Part shown: positions 22,349-34,539 of the stretch, piece after piece
Layout: each line of letters starts with the position of its first letter
Position numbering within the stretch: position 1 is the stretch's first letter
From: Proteles cristata cristata
Taxonomy: Eukaryota; Chordata; Mammalia; Carnivora; Hyaenidae
Direction: 5' to 3'
DNA: 64,000 nt
Assembly: GCA_017311185.1 (NCBI GenBank)
Contig: JAESUZ010001294.1
Location: 124,001 to 188,000 of the forward strand
Translations under genes and position numbers: made by a program
Notes under the pieces: model-generated
Seen by the model: only the letters and a program-made list of their open reading frames with translations
The model's database searches: none
Told to the model about the DNA's origin: nothing

Positions 22349-22914
22349 ATATATAAGTAATATCCATTGTTACATAGTCCCCTTACATACTAAGTAACTA
22401 TATTTGGAACTGTGCTGGTTTGTGGCAGTTGTTAATGGCTTTGAAGGGAAAACATAGATAACTACTTCAATATGACATGCTAAGTATACAAGAGGTGGGA
22501 GGAGAATGTTAGGAAAGTATAGAAAATAGCAACTAACTTCAAAGTGTTAAAATGACCTAACAGTAAATGTGTTAAGAATTCAGAGATTAAGGGGATCCTA
22601 AGGGCATCATATTAGTTGTAATATGATGTACAGAATTATACACAATGTCTGTGAGCACAACCTCACAGAGTGAGCACATCCTAACAGAGTGTAGAGGAAT
22701 AAGTACAGACATATAAAATAGAGTAAAAACTATGGAAGGTTTTCAAAAGTCAGTATAGCTCTGATGTCATAGGAACCACAAAAGCAGTAAAGGTTGATAA
22801 AATGAGTTCACATGGTCAAAGTTAAGTTTAGGACGACCTGATACTGGAGCCTAGAAAAGCAGTAAGAAAACTGTCTTGGCAATACACTGATTCACTTGTA
22901 GGTAACCAAAGGAA
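22349..22914. other. Intron 2 sequence, possibly ancient repeat
   Basis: No confident element. GGTTGATAAAATGAGTTCAC near 22790 vaguely recalls the unnamed old repeat seen at the left edge of the window. Confidence 0.35.
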
Positions 22915-23133
22915 TTTTTAAAAAAAATGTTTTTATTTATTTCTGAGAGAAAGAGAGATGCAGCGTGAACAGGGGAGGGTCAGAGAGAGAGGGAGACACA
23001 CAATCTGAAGCAGGCTCCAGGCTCTGAGCTAGCTGTCAGCACAGAGCCCGACGTGGGGTTCGAACCCACGAACCGCGAGATCATGACCTGAGCCAAAGTC
23101 GGATGCTCAACTGACTGAGCCACCCAGGAGTCC
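22915..23133 (-). mobile_element. SINEC, antisense
   Basis: Near-consensus (GGCTCCAGGCTCTGAGCTAG, CGAACCCACGAACCGCGAG). Flanked by short CCAAAGG repeats. Confidence 0.94.
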
Positions 23134-23284
23134 CCCAAAGGTACTATTAATGCCCAAACAATCCAAAGACAAACTGAACCTGCTCTTTTAAGGTTTTATT
23201 TTTCCTATGTGTCCATGTGTTTTAATAAAGCTATTTTTATTATGAGATAACACAATTCTAGAACGTGCATAAATATCAATAAGC

Positions 23285-23317
23285 AGCTTAACCAACTGAG
23301 CCACCCAGGCGCCCCCC
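23285..23317 (-). mobile_element. SINEC head fragment only (3' part missing)
   Basis: Only the 33-bp 5' tip is present in antisense (GCTTAACCAACTGAGCCACC, CAGGCGCC). It then runs into a C-run and the next SINE's T-tail. The usual 3' half is absent. Confidence 0.75.
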
Positions 23318-23478
23318 CCCCTTTTTTTAATTAGAGAGAGAGAGAGAATATCTTAGGAAGGCTCCGCTCTCAGTATGGAGCCAGATGTGAGACTTAATCC
23401 CATGACCCTGGGATCATGGCCTGAGAACTGAAATCAGGAGTGAGACATTCAACTGACTGAGCCACCCATGCAACCCCC
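23318..23478 (-). mobile_element. SINEC, antisense, internally deleted
   Basis: TTTTTTTAATTAGAGAGAGA, GGCTCCGCTCTCAGTATGG, GACTGAGCCACCCATGCAACC. Shorter than full length. Confidence 0.88.
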
Positions 23479-23489
23479 TCAAGATGACG

Positions 23490-23719
23490 TTTTTTTTTGT
23501 TTTTTTTTTTTAATTTTTTTAATGTTTTATTTCTAGGAGAGAGAGAGACAGCGTGAGCAGGGAGGGTCAGAGAGAGAGGGAGTCACAGACTGAAACAGGC
23601 TCCAGGCTCTGAGCCGGCAGTCAGCACAGAGCCCGACGCGGGGCTCGAACCCACGAACCGCAAGATCACGACCTAAGCGAAATTCCGACGCTTAACAGAC
23701 TAAGCCACCCAGGCGCCCC
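23490..23719 (-). mobile_element. SINEC (young subtype), antisense, full length
   Basis: Near-consensus with a T-rich tail, ACAGCGTGAGCAGGGAGGG, CCGACGCGGGGCTCGAACC. Flanked by TCAAGATGA repeats at about 23479 and 23720. Confidence 0.96.
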
Positions 23720-24306
23720 TCAAGATGATGGTTTTTAATATTCATCCATAGAGTCACTTGTAGTTATAACTCATTTATTTTTCACTGTTGAATAGTTATA
23801 TAAATATACCATAATTATCCATCTATCTATAGGCATTTGCACTGTTTGTGGGTAGGAGCTGTTATGAATAAGGCTGCTATGAGCACACTATGACTTTCAG
23901 TTTAGATGTGCATATTTCTTTCTATTGGGTATATACCTGGGAGTGGATTTACTGAGTCAGAGATGTGTGTAAATACTAAGAGACAAAAAAAAACAAAAAA
24001 AAAAACAAAAAACCTTATTTTTACAACGTCTTTCTAAAATCATTTGACAACTAGATTCCTTTGGATTTCCTATGAATGCAATTCATATCAGTGAATATGA
24101 ACTGCTTATCTATCATCTCCTTTACAACTGTGATACTTTTTTATTATACTAGTGGCTAGAATCTTCTTCAGTATTATGTCGAACAGAAGTGAAAATAATA
24201 CATATACATATTTTGAACTCTATCTAAAAGGGAAATCAAGATAACATCAAGAAAGTTATCTTTTGTGCCTAGTTTGCTAATGGCTTCTTTTTAAAATCAT
24301 GAATGA

Positions 24307-24483
24307 AGGGGTGCCTGGATAGCTCAGTAGGTTAAGTGTCTCACTCTTGATTTCAGTTCAGTTCATGATCTCATGGTTTGTGAAATCAAGCCTGGTGTTG
24401 GGCTCTGAGCTAGTAGCACCAACCCTGTTTGGGATTCTCTCTCCCTCTCTCTGCCCCTCTCCTGCTCTCTCAAAATAAATAAG
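24307..24483 (+). mobile_element. SINEC, sense, inside L1M
   Basis: GGGGTGCCTGGATAGCTCAG head and CAAAATAAATAAG tail. Perfect ATCATGAATGA duplication at 24296-24306 and 24484-24494 shows insertion into the older L1. Confidence 0.96.
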
Positions 24484-25084
24484 ATCATGAATGATTACTG
24501 ATTTTTAGCAACTGTTCCTTTGCATCAACTGAAACTGTTTTTTCTCATTAAAATTTGTTCAAGTGACCATATTGAATTGTTCCAGGTTAAACCAACCTAG
24601 GATTTCTGGGATAAATTAGAGTTGGCAAGCTGGGTTATTATTCTTTTTACATATTGTTGAATTTAATTTGCAAATATCTGGGGTTTTATTTTTTGCATCT
24701 ATGCACATGAGAGAAACTGGCAGGTAATGTTTCTTTGGGTTTTGGAATCAAGGTTGCAACAGCCTTATGAAGGTGGGCGACCCTTGTTTTGTTTCCTAAA
24801 AGAATACAAGGCTAGAGAATATAAAGTTGGAGTTACTATCTCATTTAATGTTGGCAGAACTTCCCAGTATATCCATCTGGACTTAGACTTTTCTTAATAG
24901 AAAATTTCAATTTACAGTAATAGACCGTATAGGTTTTCTATTTATTTCTTACGTCTATTTCAGTAAATTGCACATTTCTAAGCATCTATCCATTTCAGTG
25001 AAACTTCAAATTTTGACACAGTTATCTGCAATATCTTATGAGGTTATTATTGCTTTTAAATATCTGCAGTATTCAAAGTGACAT

Positions 25085-25284
25085 TTTTTTTTTAATGTTT
25101 CCTTTTGAGAGAGTGAAAGCAAGCATGAAAGTGGGGGAAAGGCAGAGAGTGAGAGACAAGGATGCAAAGTGAGCTCTGCACTGACAACAAAGAGTCTAAC
25201 GTGGGGCTCAAGCTCACAAACCGAGAGATCGTGACCTGAGCTGAAAGTTGGACTCTTCACCAACTGAGCCACCCAGGCACACCC
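25085..25284 (-). mobile_element. SINEC, antisense, inside L1M
   Basis: T-tail, GAGAGAGTGAAAGCAAGC, CCAACTGAGCCACCCAGGC. Flanked by AAAGTGACATT / AAAGGGACATT. Confidence 0.94.
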
Positions 25285-25630
25285 TAAAGGGACATTCTTT
25301 TTCATTCCTGATACTAGTTATTTGTGCCTTTTTTCTTGATTAATCTCAACAAGGTGTCAATGTTGTTAGCCTTTTAAAAAAAATCTTTTGGTTTGATCCA
25401 CTCTATTTTAGGTTTCTTTTCTATTTTATTAAATTCTGTTCTATTTGCTCTTATAATTTCTCTAAATTTATTGTGTTGCTTGTTTTCTATCTTGATACAT
25501 CTAGCTCATTACTTGAGATATGAGATGAAAGCTTAGTTCACTACTTTTCTTATATATGCATTTAAGGTTATACACTCTGCTCCTGAGCACAGCTTAGGCT
25601 GCATTCCCCAATTTTTCCCCTTAATATTCA

Positions 25631-26285
25631 AATAGTTGATTAAGTAACAATTATGAATACTTCAAACTTCAACATTGACACAACTTAAAATGTTGACTTA
25701 AAAAATACAAAGGCTAGTTATAACATAAAGGTGTTTATGTTAAAAGAAAGTACTATTTATGAAAATATTTTCCATGAATACAGTATTCTAAATTGGCATT
25801 TACTATCTTTGAACCTACTCAGGTATCATCTTACGATCACTTCCACTGCTGCTAAGAAGTCAGCTCTCCTCTAAAAGAATATAATATATACTTCCTATGT
25901 TTTTTCTCTGTATACATCATATATACACAAATCTTTGCTTTTTGAAAGTAATCTGCCTTGTATCTTATTGCTTTTATGATTGTCTACTTTTGCTGTTGTT
26001 TCTGTAGTTGTACTATGACATTTTAAAATATGCATCCCCCTCCAAAATATGGACTTTTTACCATAGTTCATGAAATCTAAAATGCTTTGGTGCTGAAATT
26101 TCATAATCTTACCAGAAAGTGAAAAGGGGAAAATTTTCGCATAAATCAATTATTTCAATACTGTTTGACTGTAAGGTGCCATCATTTGAAAGATGCATTC
26201 AAATTTCAAACACATTAAACTATCTTAGAATCAATGAAATATTGTTTATTATGCATAGGAACTGTTAGGCTTCGCAAATTCTGTG
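25631..26285. other. Intron 2 sequence, nothing recognised
   Basis: AT-rich. No supported element or exon. Confidence 0.5.
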
Positions 26286-26545
26286 TAATGTTTTTCTTTT
26301 ACCAATCTGGAAAATTATCAGCCATTATATCTTCAAATATTGCCTCTGGGCCATTCTCTCCTAAAACTCAATGAGATCGTCTCATTATATCCTCTATGTT
26401 TATTAACTTTTCTTCTGTATTTTCCATCTTTTAGTGTATGTACTTAGTTTAGATATTGGTTTGATCTTTTAGTAAATTAAACCTCTTTAGTTTTCTCCAA
26501 TATACTGTTAAATTAATTAGCTGAGTGGCTTAAAGTTGTCTGGAC
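26286..26545 (-). mobile_element. L1M 3' UTR relic, antisense
   Basis: CAGCCATTATATCTTCAAAT, TTGCCTCTGGGCCATTCTCT, TTTCCATCTTTTAGTGTATG follow the conserved antisense L1MA/MB 3' UTR. It continues in eroded form around 27225-27420 beyond the SINEs. Confidence 0.75.
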
Positions 26546-26605
26546 CACTGAGAGACATGAACATTATCTTCAATCTTCAGAAGAGCTGATTTACCTAATC
26601 CTCAT

Positions 26606-26840
26606 TCTTCTAGAACTTCATTTTTGTTAAGTTTACTTATTTATTTTGAGAGACAGAGACAGAGAGAGAACACACACACACACAGCGGAGGGACAGAGAG
26701 GAAGAATATCAACCAAGCTCAGTACTAACAGTACAGAGTCCTACACAGGGCTCAAACCCACAAACTGTGAGAGGAAATCAAGATTTCCTGAAGGGAAATC
26801 AAGAGTCAGATGCTCAACCTACTGCACCACCCAGGCGCCC
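26606..26840 (-). mobile_element. SINEC, antisense, with target duplication
   Basis: Long tail, CACACACACACACAC run, CACCACCCAGGCGCCC head. Flanked by perfect TTACCTAATCCTCAT at 26591-26605 and 26841-26855. Confidence 0.95.
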
Positions 26841-26931
26841 TTACCTAATCCTCATGCCTGGTGGGCCTAAGACTCCAACTTTTCTCTCCACCCTGCCCCC
26901 CCAAAGGGCCAACAAAAAATTCACAGCTCAG

Positions 26932-27099
26932 GGGCGCCTGGGTGGCTTAGTCTGTTAAGCGTCCGACTTTCGCTTAGGTCATGACCTCGCGGTTCGTGGG
27001 TTCGAGCCCCGCGTCGGGCTATGTGCTGACTGCCAGCTCAGAGCCTGGAGCCTGTTTCAGTCTGTCACTCCCTCTCTCTCTGACCCTCCCCTGCTCACG

Positions 27100-27130
<31 letters not shown>

Positions 27131-27162
27131 AGAAATAAATAAAACATTAAAAAATTAAAAAA
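26932..27162 (+). mobile_element. SINEC (young subtype), full length
   Basis: GGGGCGCCTGGGTGGCTTAG head, CGACTTTCGCTTAGGTCATG, GTCGGGCTATGTGCTGACTG, an expanded (CT)n tract of about fifteen units, A-tail. Duplication AAAAAATTCACAGCTCAG at 26914-26931 and 27163-27180. Confidence 0.97.
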
Positions 27163-27469
27163 AAAAAATTCACAGCTCAGTCTCTCAGCTACTTCTTCTA
27201 GATCAGAATAAACTTCCGGGCAAGACAGGCTGGAATGCTTGGCTCATCTCTCTATATTTCCATATTCTCTTATTTCTACCTATTTTATTAATTCTTTGAT
27301 GTTCTTGATTTTGATTTTTAAAATTTATTGATTTTTTTTAATTTTTAAGATGTTCCAATATCATAGAGATTTCTCTATTGTATTTAGTGGATAGAATGGT
27401 CCAAATTACCAGAAGTTTCCCAGAGCCTTCTATTCTCTGTTACAGGTAAAACTCCCCCTGAACATCTCA

Positions 27470-27840
27470 TCTCTTCCATCTATACTTTGCTTTCAATTAA
27501 CCATCACCATCCTAAGTCAAGCCAACATTTCCCTTTTATCTAGATTATTAAAATAGTTTTCCAATGGGTCATCCTGCTGATGGATAATCAGCATATACTG
27601 TCACCAATTTTTTTCTGCAGTAATGCCCTTATATCACATTTCTCCATAAAACAACCTTCAAAGATTTCCACTTAGTAGGAAAAAAGGCCAAATTCATGCC
27701 CAGGTTCCCACTCCACCTGCCCTCCCAAGTCCAATCAAATGACATCTCATCAATAAATCCTTTCCTGCCCGAACCAGAAATAACCTTTTATGTATTCCCT
27801 TAAAACTTTATCTCTAAGTACCTGAAGGGTAAAAAAATGG
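27470..27840 (+). mobile_element. L2 (L2a-like) 3' portion
   Basis: ACCATCACCATCCTAAGTCA, AAATAGTTTTCCAATGGGTC, AAAGATTTCCACTTAGTAGG, CAAATGACATCTCATCAATA occur in the order of the L2 consensus. Strongly diverged. Confidence 0.8.
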
Positions 27841-28735
27841 TGTATGATACATTGTTCTGTGATGTTCTTCATCACTAAACCTCTGCTTAATGTCTCCTAC
27901 AAAACTGATGTTCAAAAACATTCTTGCAATGTATGAAGTAGTAAGATAAGTAGCAAGACTAAGAACAACACAGTAACTTCAGATGAAGTCACTAATGGAG
28001 AAAAATGTTCCAAGTTCATCCAGCTAGGAGGTAATGGAGCAGAGATCCCATGTACTTAACCACTACAGTATAATAAGATGGTACATTTACTGCTTTCCAT
28101 AGATGTTCCCCAATAACACCTAAACTGTTTAAATAGTAAAAACTCACTATAATATAGAAGTGTTATGAATTCCATGACAAAAGCCTGCTTTCTGACAAAC
28201 CAAATTTATTCTCATATCCCAGAAGTTAACTGTGAAAACAACGTATCATTAGTGATGTAGCTAAGAAAGTTTCATACCATCAGAATAACATGCAAGTTCT
28301 AGTACCTATTCAGTGAATGGTGTTAATCCTTCAGAATGAAAACTGGAAAGGTATTTGCAACATAGTCTTCAAGATTCTTTGATTACACCTGCCCATTAAA
28401 AGCAGTAAGTCAAAGATCACCTATATTTCTCCTCACCTCATACATGTCAGTTAACTCATTAATACACACTTTCTAGAAGAGATACTGATTTTGTACTTGT
28501 TAGCAACTCTAGAGAAGCTTGACTTGGGGGTTCTGTCTCTAGCTCCTGACATTCTAAAATCTGATTTGTGTACTTGTCAAAATTTTCAGAAATAACATAC
28601 ATATTACAAAAAATAAAATCTACAATGGTTGGATTACAATATTTACTTAATACTGACTACAGATTAGAAGTTCTGTTATGCTAGCAATGAAAGATGAGTA
28701 AGATAGTTTTATGCCCAAACAACTCTAACAGAAGT
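27841..28735. other. Intron 2 sequence, nothing recognised
   Basis: Unassigned unique-looking intron. Confidence 0.5.
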
Positions 28736-28746
28736 GTTGAAATATT

Positions 28747-28966
28747 GGGGCACCTAGGTAGCTCCCAGTTGGGTAAGCCTCTGACTTGGCCCAGGTCACG
28801 ATCTCATAGTTTGCGGGTTCAAGCCCCATGTCAGGCTCTGTGAGGACGGCTCAGAGACTGGAGCCTGCTTCAGATTCTGTGTCTCCCTCTCTCTCTAACT
28901 CTCCCTCCCTGAATTGATGTTCTGTCTCTCTCTGTCTCTCTCTCAAAAAAAAAAAAAAAAAAAAGG
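28747..28966 (+). mobile_element. SINEC, sense, with target duplication
   Basis: GGGGCACCTAGGTAGCTCCC head and pure A(20) tail. GTTGAAATATT duplication at 28736-28746 and 28967-28977. Confidence 0.95.
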
Positions 28967-29329
28967 GTTGAAATATTAAATCAAATACACTTAAAAACGC
29001 AAAGGAAAAAGTGATTATCTTCTTGAGAAGAAAAGTCATCTTAGAAGTAAAGCTTAAAGAACAATTAGGAAAAAAGATAAAGAGAAAGAGAAAGGCATGC
29101 CAGGCACGGGCCAAAGACAGTACAATTCCAAAAGTGCTCCCTAGGGCTTTACAGCTAAAAACCTACATAGATAGGCACAGAAGCCCCATGTCAGACAAAG
29201 GAAACAGATGCAAAGTTGGGTCAACACAAAAATGAATTTGGTGACACCTTAAAAGTTGTGTACTACTAAGGTGTAATATGAGAATAGAAATAAAGATATA
29301 GATATAAAGAGATTATAACAGAAAGGCAA

Positions 29330-29615
29330 ACAGAAGCTGGATTTTTAAATGTCTACTCAGGGGAAGCAGGTGGGGAAAATGGGGAAAATCTGTGAAAGGG
29401 ATTAAGAGGTATAAACTTCCAGTTATAAAACAAATAAATTATAGAGATGAGAAGTACAGCAACAGGGAATATAGTCAACAATAATGTAATAAATTATATG
29501 ATGACATTATCATGGTTAGCACTGAATAATGTACACAATTAGTGAATCACTATGTTATAAACCTGAAACTAACATAATATTGTATTTCAACAGTAATAAT
29601 AAAAAAATCTAAAAT
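29330..29615 (+). mobile_element. L1MA-like 3' UTR, sense
   Basis: GTATAAACTTCCAGTTATAA, GGAATATAGTCAACAATAAT, TATGTTATAAACCTGAAACT then TATTTCAACAGTAATAATAA match the end of an old L1 3' UTR. Confidence 0.85.
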
Positions 29616-29619
29616 GAAA

Positions 29620-30160
29620 AAGTCTTGTCATAAAAAGAAAAGGGAAAAAAATAACTCATTTTCCTAGTCTCTCCTGCTGAAGGATTCATGCCTAGCAGGA
29701 GTAGGCTGACCTATAGTCCATGAAAAGCATAGTGGCCGAAGATTCAATGAGGAATTCATTCTTTCAAAAGGGTAAGGATATATCCAGCTTTCAGAGGCTG
29801 AAAAGAGCAGAAATATTAACTGTGATACCACATGCCCAATGATATGAACTGTGATGCCTGTGTCCAATGGCAACAGCACATTCACTGAATCAGTTTGACG
29901 CTATGATTTGGGCACTTTTCCTGGATGCAAGCCTTCATGGAGGATTCGCAAACTTTAATGTTGTTTTCACTTGTGCTCTTCAAGTTTGTTTACAACCAAA
30001 ACCCCTCAATGATAACAGGAAAAGACTCAAGATACGAAAGATGAAATAATGGAAGCAACTTCCCACAAAATTTATGGTAAGATCAAAGCCAGACGGAAAG
30101 GTTAGCCTTCTAAAGAGGTAGAAGGGCAGGTATAGTTGTTGTTGCACTTCTGACTCTGAT
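29620..30160. other. Intron 2 sequence, unassigned
   Basis: Non-AT-rich for this window. It holds a 73-codon minus ORF (29664-29885) and a 60-codon plus ORF with no recognisable motif, conserved start context or splice signals. Possibly an old repeat that I cannot name. Confidence 0.4.
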
Positions 30161-30179
30161 TTCCTCTGTTTTGCTTTAT

Positions 30180-30396
30180 TTTATTTTTTGTTTTATTTAT
30201 TTCTAGAGAGAGAGAGAGAGAGACAGCGTGAGCAGGGGAGGGTCAGAGAGAGAGGGAGTCACAGACTGAAACAGGCTCCAGGCTCTGAGCTGGCAGTCAT
30301 CACAGAGCCTGACTAGGGGCTCGAACCCGCGAACCATGAGATCATGACCTAAGCGAAAGTCGGACGCTTAACCGACCAAGCCACCCAGGCGCCCCT
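30180..30396 (-). mobile_element. SINEC (young subtype), antisense
   Basis: Near-consensus. Flanked by a perfect 17-bp duplication CCTCTGTTTTGCTTTAT (30163-30179, 30397-30413). Confidence 0.97.
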
Positions 30397-30413
30397 CCTC
30401 TGTTTTGCTTTAT

Positions 30414-31350
30414 CTGGAGGAATACAGGGAGAAATCTAGTGAAAAGAACAAATTCTATTTATATAAGAGAAGAGAAATTAATCTACAGACTAAAAATGCA
30501 GAAGGCTGGGTAAGAAAGAAAATGGCAAAGGCCTGGAAAGCTGCTATGAGAGAGAAAAGACAACACCAAAAATGTAAATGGTCCCATCTCCATTAGCCCT
30601 CCTCACCTTTACCAAAATGTATTTTTAAAAGGAATAAATTATTTGTTTTTAGGTTCAGGACAAATTTGTTTAAACCATGGACTAGACATCTTGGGGCAAA
30701 CAAGAAGAATTATTGGCAAGAATCTATTTATACTTCTATGGCCCTTACTAGACCATAAGATCCTCCTCCAAGGCAAGGACTAGGGCTCCCCAATGAACAA
30801 ACAAACAAAAAATTGAATTGCTTGGTACATGGAAATGAGAAATGACAGCAAAAAGAGAGGACAGAATTAAAGTACTTCACAATTTCAACTGGGATAAGAT
30901 TTTATCTTTATGTCAAAATGAATAGAAGTAATACTTAAATATATTCTGTGTTACTAACTGGGAAGTTAAGATTTTTTTTAGTGGTATATAACAAAATTAT
31001 TGGCCATAGTGTCTAACTTTTCTTATGATTCTGGGGAACCTAAATTGTTACAAGATTGACATACAAGTCATCTTCATTTTTATGCTCAAGGACAGGAAGG
31101 TGCACAGTGTCACTGAACCTACCCTGCCTTACATTCTAGGTTTCTTTTCACTCTCCAAGGGTATTAAGGGAAACTGAAGGAGAAGGCGTGGAAAGGGGCC
31201 TAGGCAATGGTGTTTTTTAAAGTTCTCAGGTGATTCTAATGTGCAACCACTTTAATAGTTTGTCAGTTGATTCTTTGGGGGTTTCACAGGTAGATGATGA
31301 TACTGTATACAAAAATTTCTCTTCCTCTTTTTAAATAAAAGTTTTCATAT
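30414..31350. other. Intron 2 sequence, mostly unassigned
   Basis: No exon supported. CTCAGGTGATTCTAATGTGC at 31226-31245 is the terminal word of an hAT-Charlie MITE, a small remnant. The 63-aa ORF at 30405 starts in the SINE duplication and is spurious. Confidence 0.45.
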
Positions 31351-31359
31351 AAATGAGTG

Positions 31360-31554
31360 TTGGGGCATCTGGATGGCTCAGTCAGTTGAGCGTCATACTC
31401 CTGATTTCAGCTCAGGTCATCTCCTCATGGTTCATGGGTTTGAGCCCGCACTGGGCTCTGCACTGACCGTGTGGAACCTGCTTGCGATTCTCTCTCTCTA
31501 TCTCCCCTCTGCTTGCTGTCTGTCTCTCTCTCAAAATAAATAAGCTTTAAAAAA
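31360..31554 (+). mobile_element. SINEC, sense, with target duplication
   Basis: TTGGGGCATCTGGATGGCTC head, CAAAATAAATAAGC tail. AAATGAGTG at 31351-31359 and 31555-31563. Confidence 0.93.
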
Positions 31555-31907
31555 AAATGAGTGCTTATTTTCTGAATAAGTTATCTTGTTATTATAATGT
31601 TTTTCCGTGGTTACTGAAGAAAATTCACAGCATACATTAAAGTATAAAGAAGAATCTAAAAATAACCCATAATCCTCCCATCCTCCAATCTTTATACCAC
31701 TTATTTAATTTTCCATGTATTATTTTATTTATCAGAACTTCCAGTTCATTTAAATGCTGGAACAGCAGTAACCTTGCTTGGTTTTAATGGACATCCTTCC
31801 AATGTTTCAAAATTAAGGATAATTCTGCTATTGATGATTAGTTGATATTCTTCATTAAACTAAGAAATTATCTTCCTAGTTTGCTAGAAATTTTCTTTTC
31901 TTTCTTT

Positions 31908-32007
31908 CCTTAATTTTAAGTAGGCCCCATAAGCAACATGGGGATTGAACTCATGACTCTGAAATGAAGAGTTGCATGCTCTACTGACTGAGCTAGTCAG
32001 GCGCCTC
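31908..32007 (-). mobile_element. SINEC (old tRNA-Lys type), antisense
   Basis: TTAATTTTAAGTAGGCCCCA, GAGTTGCATGCTCTACTGAC, GCTAGTCAGGCGCC. Confidence 0.87.
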
Positions 32008-32111
32008 CAAAGATTGTTTCTTTTTTTTTCTAAATCATGGGTAAATGCACAATGTATTAAATGCATTCCTAACAGTTATTATAATTCCCTTTTGGTTTCT
32101 CTTCACTGTTT

Positions 32112-32324
32112 TTTTTTTTTTAATGTTTTATTTATTTCTAGGAGAAACAGACAGCGTGAGCAGGGGAGGGTCAGAGAGAGAGGGAGTCACAGACTCTGAA
32201 AAGGCTCCAGGCTCTGAGCTGGCAGTCAGCACAGAGCCCGATGCGGGGCTCGAACCCACGAACCGCGAGATCATGACCTACGCTAAAGTCGGATGCTCAA
32301 CCAACTAAGCCACCCAGGTGCCCC
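32112..32324 (-). mobile_element. SINEC (young subtype), antisense
   Basis: Near-consensus; TCTCTTCACTGTTTT duplication at about 32098-32112 and 32325-32339. Confidence 0.96.
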
Positions 32325-32808
32325 TCTCTTCACTGTTTTAAATTAGTAAGTGCTATAGATGAGTTTTCTCCCCATTGGTGACCTGTTTTTGCATTTCTAG
32401 GAGAAATCCTACCAGACCATTAATTCTTCCAATTAAGTGCTATTTTATTTATGAATTCAACAGCTATGTTCATAATAAAGACGGTTTTCCTATGCTGTCT
32501 TTGTCAAATTCTGTAACAAGGGCTATTCTAATTTGGTTAACAAGAATTAATAATGGCCTATCTTTTTCTATGTTCTGAAATAATTTTCAACAGAAACTGG
32601 CAGTTTCTTGATGGTCTATTAGATAGAGTTTGACCATAAAATTCATGTAGTGTTTTTTGGAGAAGTAGAGGGATCTTTTAGTATATTTACTACATTCTTA
32701 CATGGTTATTTTTCTACTTCTTGTGGGGCAATTTAAGTAATTTCCATTTTTAAGCTTTCAAATATATTGGTAAAAACAGCATACAGTATTCATTTATAAT
32801 TCTGAAAT

Positions 32809-32836
32809 ATTTTTCCCAACTATAATTGGGAAAAAT
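32809..32836. repeat. Perfect 11-bp inverted repeat
   Basis: ATTTTTCCCAA, six-base loop CTATAA, then TTGGGAAAAAT. A perfect short hairpin in AT-rich relic sequence; probably fortuitous. Confidence 0.8.
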
Positions 32837-32886
32837 TATAGTCCCCATCACATTTGCCAGTGGTTTATTTCCTAACCCTTTTCAAA

Positions 32887-34190
32887 ATAGCTTTAACTTT
32901 TTAAGAGCAGTTTTAGCTCACAGCAAAACTGAGCAGAAAGTACAAAGCATTCCCATATGCCTCTTACCCCCATACACGTACAATCTGAACCACTAAACAT
33001 CTCACATCAGAGTGGCGCATCTGACAGAATCAATGTACCTACATTGACACGTCATTATCAAAGTCCATAGATTACATTAGGGCTCACTTTTGTGTTATAC
33101 ATCTTGTGGGTTTGGATAAATGTACAAGGACAAATATCCACCCTAACAATTTCATACAGAATAGTTTCATTACCCTAAAAATCCTTCTTGCTCCATATAG
33201 TCATCCTTCCCTTCCCCATCTCTTGGCAAGCACCGATCTTATGGTCTCCGCAGTTTTGCCTTTTCCAAAATGTCATATGGTTGGAATCATACAGTATGTA
33301 GCCTTTTCAGACAGGCTTCTTGCACTTAAAGTTTCTCCATGTCTTTTCATGATTTCATGGCTCATTTCTTTCAAGCATTAAATAATATTCAATAGTTTAG
33401 ATGTACACCAGTTTATTCATCCACCCACCAACTGAAAGACATCTGACTGCTTCCAAGTTTTAGCAATTATGAATATTCATGTGCAGCTTTTTGTGTGGTG
33501 GCAAGTTTTCAACTCATTTGGGTAAATACAAAAAGTGTGACTGCTAGATCCCATGGTAAGAGTATGTTTAGTTTCGTAAGAAACTGCCAAACTGGAAGCA
33601 AAGCAACTACGCCATTTTGCATCCCCACCAGCAACGAGAGTTCTTGTTGCTCTGCAACCTCATCAGTATTTGGTAGCATCAGTGCTTTGGATTTTAGCCA
33701 TTCTAATAAGCATGTAGTGGTATCTCATTTTAATTTGCAATGCCCTAATGCTAGATGATGTTGAGTATCTCTTCATATTAGCTTACTTAGCAATCTGTAT
33801 ATCTTCCTTACTGCAGTGTCTATTTGGATTTTTGCCCATTTCAAACCTTTTTATTAATGAGTTTTAAGAGTTCTTTGTATATTTTGCTTAACAGTCTTTA
33901 TCAGAGGTCTCTCACAAATATTTTCCTCAAGTCTGTGGTTTCCTTCTCATTCTCTCGTTATGTCCCTTTTAAAAAATCCATTTCAAAAAATATTTTTGTT
34001 TTTTTATGTTGCTTTTATCTTAAATATCTATGCTACTCTCTTTTTGTGGTTTTCTAAGTTCCTGTTTCAAATGCTTAGTTTGTTTTCTACCTCTTTTTCT
34101 CTTATAAAGATACAAAGTCTATAAATCTCCCTGTATCTCTTCAGCCATATCCTATATATGTACTCTCACAGTGTAGTTATAATCATTTTT
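32887..34190 (-). mobile_element. L1M (L1ME/MD-like) antisense, about 1.3 kb
   Basis: Well-recognised antisense L1 3' region: AGAGCAGTTTTAGCTCACAG, ACATTGACACGTCATTATCA, GGAATCATACAGTATGTAGC, AACTGCCAAACTGGAAGCAA, TAGTGGTATCTCATTTTAAT, GAGTTTTAAGAGTTCTTTGT, then ORF2. Several short frames here are L1 shadows. Confidence 0.93.
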
Positions 34191-34539
34191 GGATCATAAG
34201 TTATTTAAAATGTGAAAATAAAATGCATATCAATTGTTACTGGAATTCATTATAGACTAAATTTGACCAATTTGAAAATAATATACTCTGAAAGGTACCA
34301 AATACTAATACATATTTTAAATCGTGTAATAAACAGTCTAGGAAAAAAACACATTACTTTAAGAAGAGTTATATGCCAAGGGAGATAAGGGAAACGAAGG
34401 ATCCACAAAACAAGAATAAAGTTATTAAATAACCTGGATACTGTTGAAATAAACAATTTAAGATAGCTAAATAGCAGAAAATGGGTACAAAAATAAAATC
34501 AAGTTAGTGAATTAAATTAAAAGTAAACCTGAGGAACAT

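Larger units (their letters stand above)
23740..25630 (-). mobile_element. L1M ORF2 relic, antisense, interrupted by two SINEs
   Basis: A long decayed antisense L1. TAAGGCTGCTATGAGCAC, TATTGGGTATATACCTGGGA, GTGCCTAGTTTGCTAATGGC, TTCCAGGTTAAACCAACCTA and GGTCATA-like ORF2 antisense words occur in the expected order from the 3' end towards the middle of ORF2. SINEs at 24307-24483 and 25085-25284 split it. No long frame survives. Confidence 0.85.
31720..32880 (-). mobile_element. L1M ORF2 relic, antisense, interrupted by two SINEs
   Basis: Antisense decayed L1 ORF2 words: CAGTAACCTTGCTTGGTTTT, ATTCTGCTATTGATGATTAG, GATGGTCTATTAGATAGAG, CTACTTCTTGTGGGGC. Split by SINEs at 31908-32007 and 32112-32324. 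Confidence 0.7.
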
